A stretch of 64,000 bases of DNA from Liolophura sinensis (lineage: Eukaryota; Mollusca; Polyplacophora; Chitonida; Chitonidae), in contig NC_088307.1 of assembly GCF_032854445.1 (NCBI RefSeq), positions 12,152,001-12,216,000 of the forward strand, in the 5' to 3' direction. Below the pieces are notes generated by a model, which made no database searches, had not been told where the DNA came from, and saw nothing but the letters and a program-made list of their open reading frames with translations. Of the stretch, positions 1-11,000 are shown one piece after another. Within the stretch, counting starts at the first letter, position 1; each line of letters begins with the position of its first letter. The translations under genes were made by a program, and so were the position numbers.

Positions 1-2510
1 AGAAAGAAGTTAAAATTGTTAGGGTTATGAATGCATATAAATGAAAACTTATGGGTGTTAGGAGTCGGTTTGTTGGTCCTTAAAACTGAAATATCAATTT
101 TGTTTGCTTTGTCAATACCAATGTCTATTACTTCTTTTGGATAATGCCTCATTAATAGAAAACTCTTTAATTCAGATAATCTGATTTGTCGGAGTTCTTT
201 GTTAGGTACGATTGTGCAAATTTGTCTCGGACGAGTAAACGGGACCTGATTTTTTGTGTGTGGCGAGGGTGCCAGTATCTATAACTTAGGTATTGTTTTG
301 TGTCGGTGGGTTTGTAGAAAATATCTGTGATTACCTCATTTCCTTTGCGAGTAAGGAGAATGTCTAAGAAAGGTATTTTATGGTGACTAATTTGTAAGGT
401 GAACTTGATATTTGGGTCCAACTTGTTCAAGGCAGTAAAAAGATCCATTATATTGCCTTTCACTGATCCCAAATGATAAAACAATCATCTAAAAACCTTT
501 TGAATGACTCTTTGACGAATTTTGATGTATTACGTCCGTAGTTACTTTCGGTTTCACTTTTACTCTAAGTATCCTAATACTAAAGTAGCGTAGGTTGGTG
601 CAAACTTTGTACCCATCGTTGTGCCTAAAATGTGGCGATAATTTTCACTTCCAAATTCAAATGTGTTATTTTCTCAAATGAGTCGTATACCAAACAGTAC
701 AAATTCCTTAGAAAAACGGTCGTTGATATGATCCTGATGTTTATCGAGCCAATATGCAATGGCTGTAATCGCACATTCATGAGAGATATTGCTGTAAACA
801 CTGGTTGCGTCTAAGGTACAAAATATTTCATCATCGTTTATGGAATAAGGGCATGAAGTGTAGAAAATCAAGATCATCCCAAATAGGTGATGGGACATAG
901 TGAACATATGGTTTTATCAGGATATCAACGAGCTGACTTAGGCGATGAGTGGGACAGACTGGTCCCGCTATGGTGGGGAGGAATTTGAGATCAGTTGGGT
1001 TTTTTTAACTTAACATATCCAGTATTTTGCTCCTGTATTGCTGTTATGATTTCAGCCGATTTGTGAATTTTAGGTAGACCATATAATTGGATGGTTTTGG
1101 CTTCAAATTTCGTTAAAAAATTCTTGTCTGATTTTGTTAGGTTAGAGCCGTGGTCCTTGATATGTTTTTCAATTTTGCGCTTAGATAGATTGTCTATGTT
1201 CCTGTTGATTGATTCATACGTTCGAATATCGTTAAGCATTTATTCGATTTTTGTCTGATAGTACAATTTGTTCATAATAATGATTGCCGATTCTTTATCT
1301 GCCTCTTTAATGACTATATTCGGGTTCGGTTGAAGGGCTTTTAGAGCTTCAAATTCCGACTTGCTAAGATTATTTGCAGTTTTTGTTTACCATTTGGTCC
1401 TGGGTGGTGAGTATTGAAATCAATGAAAATGTCTACATTTCTATCCCTACCCCTATCTGGTTCAAGACCACTCTTATTTTTAACCAAGGATTCATATAAT
1501 TGGAATCAACAAAAAACTCACGAAATGGAAGTTTTCTACAAAAGTCTGCAAGGTCAGCGTCAAGCTCATGTTCATTTGCTTTTAGTGTGGGGATAAATTT
1601 CATCTCTCTTAGTAATAAATTCTTCTCGTCTTCAGAAAGTTCTACTGCAGACAAGTTAATAACTTTAGGATCAACTATTACTGACTATGGCTGGAAATTG
1701 TCCTGCTGCGTAGGTACCGGTAATTGGATTGGGTAACTGCACGTTGGTTATGTTTCTTTCGGTTCAGTTGGTTTATCCTGAGTGAGCTGCTTGGTTGGTT
1801 CGTCCTCTGTGGGGATAGGTTCGGCTGGTTGGTTGTTGGTTGAGGGTTATTCTGTCTCCTCTGGTGATCGAGTAGTGCTCGGAGATGTGTGGTGACGGAC
1901 TTCTGGCTGTATTTCCCGAAGTATTGGTCTCCGTTGTTGAGGAAGGGGAGGAGGAGGAGGAGTTTTCTTCTTGCCACGACGTTGATCTAAAAAAGGCTAC
2001 CGCGGTTGCATATTTCGAGACCCTGTCACAACGTCGGTATACGATGTGTTCCTCATATTAGTTTTGGTCTTGTATTTCTCTTCTTCCTTTAGGTTAATAA
2101 ACTATATTATTTTTGATTTTTCTTCCTCTTCAAATACTTCCGTCAGTATTTGGAACTCTGTTGAACAGGTCTTTAATTGCCCCATCACAGGCATCCGTAT
2201 TCTCCTTGTGCTTTGCTGTCTGCTCTTTCACATGGCACATCTCCATGTGGACCTTTTCAACACTTAACTTTAGTCTTCTCTGTTTTTTGGTCTGTGGTGT
2301 CGCCAGGTGTTCTAGCTTTACGAAATTTCCGAGGAATGAAGATGGGGTTGATTTCGAGGAACTGACCATAAATGTTGTAAAAACACATCTTCCTTTGTTT
2401 TTTTATCTTCGCCCACTCGTGCCTGATTCTGCGTCTGAAGGAGTAGGCCTCTTGGTTCGATCTGCTCATTTCTTTCTCGATGGCCCATGCTTCAGTGAGA
2501 ATTGAACTCC
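1..2510 (-). mobile_element. Penelope-like retroelement remnant (left end outside window)
   Basis: Reading the minus strand, consecutive fragments in shifting frames match the order of a Penelope-like polyprotein. A lysine-rich N-terminal region lies at about 2470-1680, the piece with ANEHELDADLADFCRKL at 1654-1433, GLPKIHK at 1239-991, the RT motif TLDATSVYSNISHE at 907-674, GTTMGTKFAPTYA at about 670-570, the catalytic FLDDCF at about 500-463, and the KPTDTKQYLSYR region at 484-167. The GLPKIHK motif and the KPTDT...YL segment are familiar from Penelope-like RTs. A C-terminal GIY-YIG endonuclease, if present, would lie left of base 1. Several stops and frameshifts show that it is a dead copy. 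Clade is not resolved. Confidence 0.75.
167..1654 (-). pseudogene. Broken reverse-transcriptase coding region of the Penelope-like element
   Basis: The RT core is spread over at least five reading-frame segments on the minus strand. The active-site box reads FLDD rather than the more usual YxDD. The segment at 484-167 is the conserved stretch after the palm (FLDILLTRKGNEV, then KPTDTKQYLSYR). Frames change between every pair of segments, so no functional RT can be made from this copy. Confidence 0.72.
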
Positions 2511-2552
2511 AAGACGTACATATAGTTAGTTCCTAGTTATAGCACGTATAAT

Positions 2553-4095
2553 ATAATAATAGGGACGTACTACAGTTCTGTAGTATGTGCAAAGGCCTCT
2601 TCAACCTCCGGATGGTCTTAGGTTTCCCATGGGATCTGTTTAGTTTCCTCCCACTATAATGATAGAGCCCTACTACAGGTATGTAGTACGTGCAAAGACC
2701 TCCTCAACCTCTGGATGGTCTTAGGTTTCCCCTGGGATATGACCAGTTTCCTCCCACGATAATGATAGGGACCTACTACAGGTATGTAGTACGTGCAAAG
2801 GCCCCTCAACCCCCGGATGGTCTTAGGTTTAGTTCTCTCCCACTATAATGATAGAGCCCTACTACAGGTATGTAGTACGTGCAAAGACCTCCTCAACCTC
2901 TGGATGGTCTTAGGTTTCCCCTGGGATCTGTTTAGTTTCCTCCCACTATAATGATAGAGCCCTACTACAGGTCTGTAGTACGTGCAAAGGCCTCTTCAAC
3001 TTCCGGATGGTCTTAGGTTTCCCCTGGGATCTGTTTAGTTCTCTCCCACTATAATGATAGAGCCCTACTACAGGACTGTAGTACGTGCAAAGGCCTCCTC
3101 AACCTCCGGATGGTCTTAGGTTTCCCCGGGGATATGACCAATTTCCTTCCACGATAATGATAGAGCCCTACTACAGGTCTGTAGTACGTGCAAAGGCCTC
3201 TTCAACTTCCGGATGGTCTTAGGTTTCCCCTGAGATCTGTTTAGTTCTCTCCCACTATAATGATAGAGCCCTACTACAGGACTGTAGTACGTGCAAAGGC
3301 CTCCTCAGTCTCCGAATGGTCTTCGGTCTCCCCTGGGATATGACCAGTTTCCTCCCACGATAATGATAGGGACCTACTACAGGTATGTAGTACGTGCAAA
3401 GGCCCCTCAACCCCCGGATGGTCTTAGGTTTAGTTCTCTCCCACTATAATGATAGAGCTCTGCTACAGGTCCGTAGTACGTGCAAAGGCCTCTTCAACTT
3501 CCGGATGGTCTTAGGTTTCCCCTGGGATCTGTTAAGTTTCCTCCCACTATAATGATAGAGTTCTGCTACAGGTCTGTAGTACGTGCAAAGGCCTCCTCAA
3601 TCTCCGAATGGTCTTCGGTCTCCCCTGGGATATGACCAGTTTCCTCCCACGATAATGATAGGGACCTACTACAGGTATGTAGTACGTGCAAAGGCCCCTC
3701 AACCCCCTGATGGTCTTAGGTTTCCCCTGGGATCTGTTTAGTTCTCTCCCACTATAATGATAGAGCTCTGCTACAGGTCCGTAGTACGTGCAAAGGCCTC
3801 TTCAATCTCCGAATGGTCTTCGGTCTCCCCTGGGATCTGTTTAGTTTCCTCCCACGATAATGATAGAGCCCTTCTATAGGTCTGTAGTACGTGCAAAGGC
3901 CTCCTCAACCTCCGGATGGTCTTAGGTTTCCCCTGGAATATGACCAGTGTGCTCCCACGATAATGATAGGGCCCTACTACAGGTCTGTAGCATGTGCAAA
4001 GGCCTCCTCAACCTCCGGATGGTCTTAGGTTTCCCCTGGGATATGACCAGTTTCCTCCCACCATAATGATGGAACCTTCTACAAATCTGTAGTAT
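2553..4095 (+). repeat. Tandem array of ~100-bp units derived from a SINE core
   Basis: About 15 units, mostly 100-104 bp with 87-88-bp variants. Each contains GTAGTACGTGCAAAG, then a GGATGGTCTTAGGTTTCCCC-like block, then TTTCCTCCCACTATAATGAT. The last two blocks correspond to the SINE-A core (GGATGGTCGTGGGTTTCCC, then TTTCCTCCCACCATAATGCT), and the array runs directly into a SINE-A 3' end at 4096. Every unit also has a short inverted repeat, TACTACA-GGTM-TGTAGTA. Seen directly: periodicity and similarity. Inferred: origin by amplification within a SINE copy. Confidence 0.9.
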
Positions 4096-4228
4096 GTGGG
4101 AAAGCCTGTAAGCAACGTGCGGAGGGTGGTGTGTTTCTTCCGTGCTCTGCCCGGCTTTCTCAAACCATAATGCTAGTCGCTGTCGTATAAGTGAAATATT
4201 CTGGAATACGACATAAAACACCAAATAA
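4096..4228 (+). mobile_element. SINE-A 3' end
   Basis: Core and tail of the SINE-A family: CTCTGCCCGGCTTTC, ATAATGCTAGTCGCTGTCGT, AAGTGAAATATTCT, then an A/T-rich AAATAAATA tail. It closes the satellite array and is probably the 3' part of the parent copy. Confidence 0.85.
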
Positions 4229-4389
4229 ATACTATATTACTACGGAGTCACCATCCTGCAGACACGCCTCGTGACACCGCTGGTAGTGACAGTGTAATGA
4301 CACCATGCTGCCTGTAGTTTTTACGATGCTTTTCCTACACTGTTCTTTAGCGTGAAATGGATGTAACTTGTTTTTAAGTGGGAGAGTGG

Positions 4390-4590
4390 CCAGAGTGCCA
4401 GAGTGGTTAGCCATCTGCCACCGCCATGCTGGCTTCCTCTCTGGCCGTACGTTGGAAGATCTGTCAACACCCTGCGGATGGTCGTGGGTTTCTTGAGTCG
4501 GCTTTTTCTCCAAACATAATGCTATCCGCAACGAATAGATAAAATATTCTTCAGTACAGTGTAAAACACCATTCACATAAATAAAGCTCA
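4390..4590 (+). mobile_element. SINE-A copy
   Basis: Contains a degraded tRNA-like start (GAGTGGTTAG), CTGGCTTCCTCTCTGGCCGT, the GGATGGTCGTGGGTTTC core and an AAATATTCTTCAGTACAGTG tail ending in AAATAAA. Diverged but nearly full length. Confidence 0.82.
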
Positions 4591-4865
4591 AGCACGTCTG
4601 GCAAACCAGTCTGAATGAGAAAGCTGTTAATAAAACACTTTATACTGATTATATAACTTGGCTTCAACATAATCTTGCCGAGTCGCAACACGTTGCTATC
4701 CCGATTGCAGCATTTTTATACGTCAAAGCCGAACAACATGGTACTTCACCGTACTGTACGGTTTTCAGCTAAAAATTACCGTGTATCAGCCCCATGAAAC
4801 AAAAAGTTACTGCTAATAACAAATGCAGCTGTGCTCCCAAACCATCTGATCAGCATTTTGACAGC

Positions 4866-5140
4866 CTAGGTTAGCACTTAAATCGTGTGAGCCAGTTCTT
4901 AAACCGTCTGAATAAGTGCTTAAACCGTCTGTTCCAGTGCGTAATCCGTCTGTCAGTTCTTAAACCGTCTGAGGCAGTGCGTAATCCGTCTGTCAGTGCT
5001 CAAACCGTCTGAGCCAGTGCGTGATCCGTCTGTCAGTGCTCAAACCGTCTGAGCCAGTGCTTAATCCGTCTGTCAGTGCTCAAGCCATCTGAGCCAGTGC
5101 TTAAAAAGTCTGAGCCAGAGCTCTTAACCGTCTGGTCAAG
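4866..5140. repeat. Minisatellite, 40-bp composite unit
   Basis: About six copies of a 40-bp unit built from two related 20-bp halves, AAACCGTCTGAGCCAGTGC and ATCCGTCTGTCAGTGCT. Both halves share CCGTCTG. The edges are more diverged than the centre, as in a decaying array. Confidence 0.85.
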
Positions 5141-5584
5141 CTGTTTATCCTGCTTCCTCGAACCATATATTATTAGAAACGCATCGCGACGAATGATATA
5201 TTAAGCAGAATTAAATACCAAGAATACCCATATGTATATATATATATATTTTTTTCTTTACAGTATTAGAATTTTATTTTTCAGCCGATACTTAAAAAAT
5301 ATTTCCACAAGAAGTATCAGAGCAGTTTACAAATAAGTGTAATGCATATTAAATAAAGTCATCGCTGTATTAGTTAAGTGCGACATTCAATGCAACATAC
5401 CCACAATTTTAGCAAAAATGACACAAATATATAAAAAATTAAACGATTATATAAATGAAAGTCTAAATTAACAACAGCAAATAAAAATTTTTAAAGTTGT
5501 ATTAGTAATACTACAATTGTTGTCAAAATTTTGAAGATATTTATTCACTTCATTTCATTCTTGCTTAAACTTCATTGGTAAACA
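5141..5584. other. AT-rich spacer, nothing recognised
   Basis: AT-rich sequence with a short (TA)n run near 5232. I see no coding frame, RNA gene or known repeat. Confidence 0.6.
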
Positions 5585-5770
5585 CATCAGTGAGGTTTCT
5601 CCTGCTGGTTTCTCTCCGGTTGTACGTGGGAAGGTCCGTAAGCAACCTATGTATGGTAGTGAGTTTCCCCGAGCTCCTCCCGGTTTCTTCCCGTTATAAT
5701 ACTTGCGTCCTTCGCATAAGTGAAATATTCTTGAGTACGGCGTAAAGCACAAATCAAATAAATAAACAAA
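5585..5770 (+). mobile_element. SINE-A copy, 5'-truncated
   Basis: TCTCTCCGGTTGTACGTGGG, a variant core, CATAAGTGAAATATTCTTGA, GTACGGCGTAAAGCAC and a CAAATAAATAAAC tail. Confidence 0.85.
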
Positions 5771-5977
5771 GTACTCTTATATACTATGTTATACCGGTCA
5801 CCACATATACGACATATTGGCTATATCCCCTCCTCATGTTGATTCGTATTCGTTAGGTCATGTCATAATGACTTTCTGTCCGTCTATATTGGACCAAACA
5901 GATATACTTATCCGATTATTGTTAAACGACATTCTAGAGATTTTTTTTCACTATATTCTCGATAATCTATTGCCGGC

Positions 5978-6027
5978 AACCCCCTCCAACCCCCCCAACC
6001 CCCCCCCCCCCCGCCACACACACACGT
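5978..6027. repeat. C-rich and CA low-complexity tract
   Basis: Runs of C broken by AA or TCC, followed by (CA)n. Short reading frames through it are proline or glycine runs and not genes. Confidence 0.9.
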
Positions 6028-6349
6028 GAGACATGCAGACATGCACACCACATTGCTGAAAGACAACTGGTCTTCAACAAATGTTCCTAGCAATTATTGT
6101 GTGATGAACTACTCTATTGGGTTACCGGTATATAAAATGTTACACACACAATGGGCTTTGCAGGCCAAGTCCTTTGCCTATACGCACACTGAAAATGGCC
6201 TTAATACTGTCTCATACCTGAACAAATACAATTTTCTCTTAGGCCTTGTCACTGATATTGTAAGTACTATTGTGAATATATGCTGGCTCATTTATAGTAT
6301 TGAGTAATGCATCATATACCGGGACATTTAGTTTTTTGAGATTCAGTTG

Positions 6350-6600
6350 TACATGTATATCTGGTTTTATAAACATATGTTCGCAAACCCATATCTGTGT
6401 AAACGATATGTTTGCATGTTTGCTGGTTAATATCTGGAGGAACGCATGTTTGCTCATCCATATCTAGTGGAACGCATGTTTGCTTATCCATATCTAGTGG
6501 AACGCATGTTTGCTTATCCATGTTCGAAGGAACGCGTATCCATTGGTCCATGAATGGATAAACAAAGATTCTTTGGTTCATTCCTAGCTGAACGCCAAAA
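6350..6600. repeat. 30-bp minisatellite
   Basis: Clear 30-bp units, CATATCTAGTGGAACGCATG plus TTTGCTTATC. About four good copies lie at 6420-6530 with decayed ones on both sides. Single units related to it (GAACGCATCTG near 6790) suggest that the array was once longer. Confidence 0.85.
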
Positions 6601-7320
6601 AAAATGTAAACGTGGCCATTCTACATCTACATTTAAATGTACATGTACAAATAATACCTAATGGTCCATATCGTATTTTGGGCATGCTTCGAATAAGTGG
6701 TATTTGGTCAAAAGGGTGTGTAATAAGCCACACCTAGGTAACAAAATGTATATTTGGTCATATATCTCAATTGGACAGTATTTGGGCGAACGCATCTGAA
6801 ATGGTCGATATTTAAGTGAAAATGTATGGATAAACGAATGTCAATTGGGCCAGAACTGAGAGAACTGTTCTCTAATGATCAATATTTATGTAAAAAATGT
6901 TTGTGCCATATTTAGACTGCAACATATCTAGACAATCACTGTCGAATGATTGGCAGGTACCCTGCAAAAATATTACCATCTTACACGTAGAAGAAATTAA
7001 TTGATAAAAATTAATTCACAATTTCTATTACAACTGAACAAACATATACATACAAATTGTTTCAGGAGAGAATAGCATATTGTTGGCATATAATTGTTCC
7101 ATATCCAGGGAAAGTGAATCTTCTTCCATTAAAATCAGCTAAAATTTCTTCAAGCATTTGACCCCCTTTAGTAAAATGAAACATTTCGGACAAAGATTAG
7201 ATTTGAAAAACTTAGTTTCTCTTAGAAAAAATCCTAGTTTCTCTTAAAACCAGCAGAAAATCAGCCACATCGTGTCTAATGGAATATATCTGGAGCTCTT
7301 ACATCTTATCTGGCGAACAA
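6601..7320. other. 3' flank of the cadherin gene, decayed repeat
   Basis: AT-rich sequence with degraded relatives of the 30-bp minisatellite up to about 6850. No coding frame or RNA gene is visible. It lies downstream of the cadherin stop codon, but I could not place a polyadenylation site. Confidence 0.5.
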
Positions 7321-7326
7321 TATTAT

Positions 7327-7431
7327 TTACACGGTTACTCAGTGACAGGATACGCAAGCATATGGTGTCAATAATCCTCATATTGGGGGAGGCGTCATAT
7401 ATGCGTATCCTATCACTGAGTAACCATGTAA
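7327..7431. repeat. Inverted repeat with 30-bp arms, downstream of cadherin stop
   Basis: Arms at 7327-7356 and 7402-7431 are reverse complements with two mismatches (core GGTTACTCAGTGA / TCACTGAGTAACC), separated by 45 bp. Transcribed from either strand it would fold into a long hairpin. On the cadherin (minus) strand it begins 256 bp after the stop, so it probably lies in that 3' UTR. It could instead be a small foldback transposon. Confidence 0.85.
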
Positions 7432-7686
7432 GGAATTTAGCCTGCGAAGATCTATCAATTCAGTGCGGAAGATCAGTGTATAGGAGAATCGCTTCAGCGA
7501 TGTGACCATTATATTCACACCCAATGAAGGGAGATAACCTACTCAGCAGACACATTTGACGTTGTCTGCAGGATTCAAGAAAATATGTGTACCCCACGTG
7601 ACCATTGTTGTCCACTAAAAAGCGGAGCATTTGGTCTTTGAGAAAGATGAGTCTCTGTCCTAATTTTGATTTATAGTACTTCAATT

Positions 7687-8017
7687 CTAACGCTTCAGAG
7701 AATTTGCGTGAATGTAATCCATATCATCCTTTTTCAAGGTTGCGTTTGATGACGCCGAGGTTGACACAGCCATCATATAGCCATCAGATGTAAGGCCCCC
7801 GTTTGATCGAGGAAGTGTGCCGATTGGATGCATGTAGTCACTCGTGCCTTCTCGGATATCTGTCGAGCTCTCCCCAGCGACATCAGAGTCATTCGGCAAG
7901 GGGAAATCATTCGGCAGGTTGTAACCTCCGCCAGACGGGGAATCCACAATCTCGTTGTAATTCGGAATTTGACCATCATCGATCATATCAAACGGCTCCG
8001 ATCGCACGTTCGGCTGG
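7687..8017 (-). CDS. Cadherin terminal exon: cytoplasmic tail and stop
   Basis: The acceptor is CTTATTCCTTCCAG; 110 codons to the stop TAG. It encodes a polar tail with IPNYNEIVDSPSGGGYNLPN, SDYMHPIGTLPRSNGG and DDMDYIHANSLKR. Several Tyr-containing motifs lie in acidic or Ser-rich context. There is no recognisable beta-catenin box. Confidence 0.88.
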
Positions 8018-11000
8018 CTGGAAGGAATAAGAGAAAGGTATGAAACCAACGACATCCCAAGATGTTTTGTTTGTCTTCTTAATGAACAAACCTCCCTATC
8101 CAAATAAATAGATAAATAGATGTAAGAATAACTGCCAGAGGCGGTGTGCTTGCAGCATAATGGCATACTTACAGTCAAATTAGGTCAGGCGAGTGAAAAG
8201 CAATAAGTTTCTTCTGTATGATTACACATCTGATACAAGATTTATGAAGGCTGTTTTAAGACTTAAAGCCATATTGTGTTCATAAACCTGTCATAGAATA
8301 GAACTTAAATAAACCATGCAAATATCTATAAAAAAATGACAGGACACCCAGCTGGGTCACAATATACTGACACCAAAGGTGACACCGAACATGACACCCC
8401 TCTCACTCCGACGTGTCGTAACGTCATGTTGCTAATGATGTCATGCCAAAATTAAGGCATGAAAATATGAAATGTGCGACACAAAAGACAACACTGACCA
8501 CATGTGTATATGCATCGATATCGTATTCCACGGAAATTTCAAGAGCAGAAGTTTTTGTGATGAAGAAGAAACCAGATATCGTACTTCAAACTAAGAAAAA
8601 TCTTGCACATTCAGACGATCGAAAGCGCCGCCATGTTATCAGTTTTAACCAATGAGGCGCGACATATTTCTATATCTTGAGGACGCATCTGGTTCCGCTA
8701 ACGTCACCTGTGCCCCGGTTTTGCGTTCTAACCATATGTACACGGGATAAAACTGACGTGTCCTCGTGCTTCCGGTTGCTCTAACAAGGCGTTTCCCACA
8801 GCTTAGCAAGAATTCCTGTTTAAAAGTTCCTATTTACAGAATTACCAAGCTCGTCAGAAAATTGCCTGTGGCCTTTTAGGTATGTTTTCACCCCTCTTCT
8901 GAAATAGCTCAAGTTACCTTATTTGTTGTCTTTTCTTGTAAATGAAATCATGGGATAAAGTGGAAGGGGTTCTTGACAACAGTGATACTTACTTGCTGTC
9001 TTGAAAATGTATCTGATTTAACTGGAATAGTCGCTTCATATTCTCCTTGTCCAATTTTTCCTCTTGTATTTGATTTCTCAGTTTCTTTAACCTGCAAACA
9101 AATATAGTTTGAAAAAAACCTTAAATTACTGAGCTTTTTGCATGTTACTGCAAAAAAGTATGTACACTGAAAAAACAAATGTTTATCATTTAAACATATC
9201 TTTGCAAAAGATAATAAACGTACTTTATAAATAAATGCCTTTCAGTAAATATTGGACGCGTACTACTTAAAGCGTTAAAATGATTTCAAAGTTTCACAAA
9301 GCTATAATTTGATCCGTTTTATACATTTTAGGATATTCATAAACTATTTTGAACGGTAACACGTGCACACACTATAATGAATGCTTACTTTTAACCTGTT
9401 CAAGGTGTGTTTATTTTTGAAATACACGCGTATGTTTCATAAATATATTGATTTACTTTATAAATACATGCAGTATTTTATAAACGCAATAATTTATGTA
9501 GTAAATTGAATGGGTATATTGCTTAAACAGAGTAATTTAAAGGTTTCAATGTATATGATCAACATTATAAAGCGGTCTTATTATCAGTTATAATAGCATG
9601 ACATACATGTTTAAGTATTAAACATGTTACACTTAAACAAGGTATTTGTATTTTAAGTATAGTCCGTTCTGAACTACTGAAAATAATTAAAAGATACATG
9701 AACAGGAACTCTAAAGCAAAAATTATGAAGAGTGTTATACTCAAAAAACTACGAAAAACATTTTCTGAGGCGTATTTAATGTCTAACATTAACAACACAA
9801 TCTATGTATATTTTCCTTTAATGGTCGTGAATTTTAGGACATAACATCATCGATGAACTTACTCTACACAAAGGATCAGTTTAACACCCCTCAACTGAAA
9901 CTGCCCCCCCCCCCCCTTCCCCTCACAAACAGTTGTATTGACAACTATCACCGTTTATATGTATTTCATGCTAGGGATTTAACGTCAAGTTTCAGTCCAC
10001 GAGGAGTCAGTAGGTGTAGGTACACGTACTGTGTCTTCTTGTGACAGGGCGAGTCCATGCCGCCAAGGTGGTGCCGTCACTGAACTGTCATGACGAAGAC
10101 AGTAGACATGACACCCCTACCAGCCACATTATACTGACACCGGGCCAACCAATCATGTTTCCTTGCTCTGACCTCTTAATGCTGAGCCCCAAGCGAGGCA
10201 TCAGCAAGTGCCATTGTTGAAGTCTAGTATGAGTCGACCCGGCCGTTTTTATAAACAAAGAAGAAATCTAAGAAGGTTTTTTGTACTTTTACATGACAGC
10301 ACGCTTGCTAAACTGCATAGTGGGAAATGAAAACCAAACATTTTAAGTATATTAAGTTGACCGATATAGAAGTAAATAAAAAACACACACCAACAAAAAA
10401 CAAACAATGGAATAAGTAAACTGAGATAACACAGAAGCTATCTAAAAACTGGCTCTACACCTTTTCTATTTAAATGTTGGGCAGATTCATTTTGATTGCC
10501 GTTAATTTCTGCCCTGTTCTGATTTTAACGTTTGACACGAAAAGATTGATTTTAACTGGCCAATAGTTCCATGGTGTTCTGCTTTAAATGTTGGGCACAA
10601 GAAAGGTTTAACTTTGACTGGTTGTTGATTCTGCAGTGTTCAGATTTAAATGTTGGGCACAAGAAAGGTTTAACTTTGACTGGCCATTATTCTGTAGTGT
10701 TCAGATTTAAATGTTGGGCACAAGAAAGGTTTAACTTTGATTGGCCATTATTCTGTAGTGTTCAGATTTAAATGTTGGGCACAAGAAAGGTTTAACTTTG
10801 ACTGGCCATTATTCTGTAGTGTTCAGATTTAAATGTTGGGCACAAGAAAGGTTTAACTTTGACTGGCCATTATTCTGTAGTGTTCAGATTTAAATGTTGA
10901 GCACAAGAAAGGTTTAACTTTGATTGGCCATTATTCTGTAGTGTTCAGATTTAAATGTTGGGCACAAGAAAGGTTTAACTTTGACTGGCCATTATTCTGT

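Noticed and set aside
2553-4095. CRISPR-like array
   Set aside because: Units are contiguous tandem repeats without unique spacers, in an animal genome.
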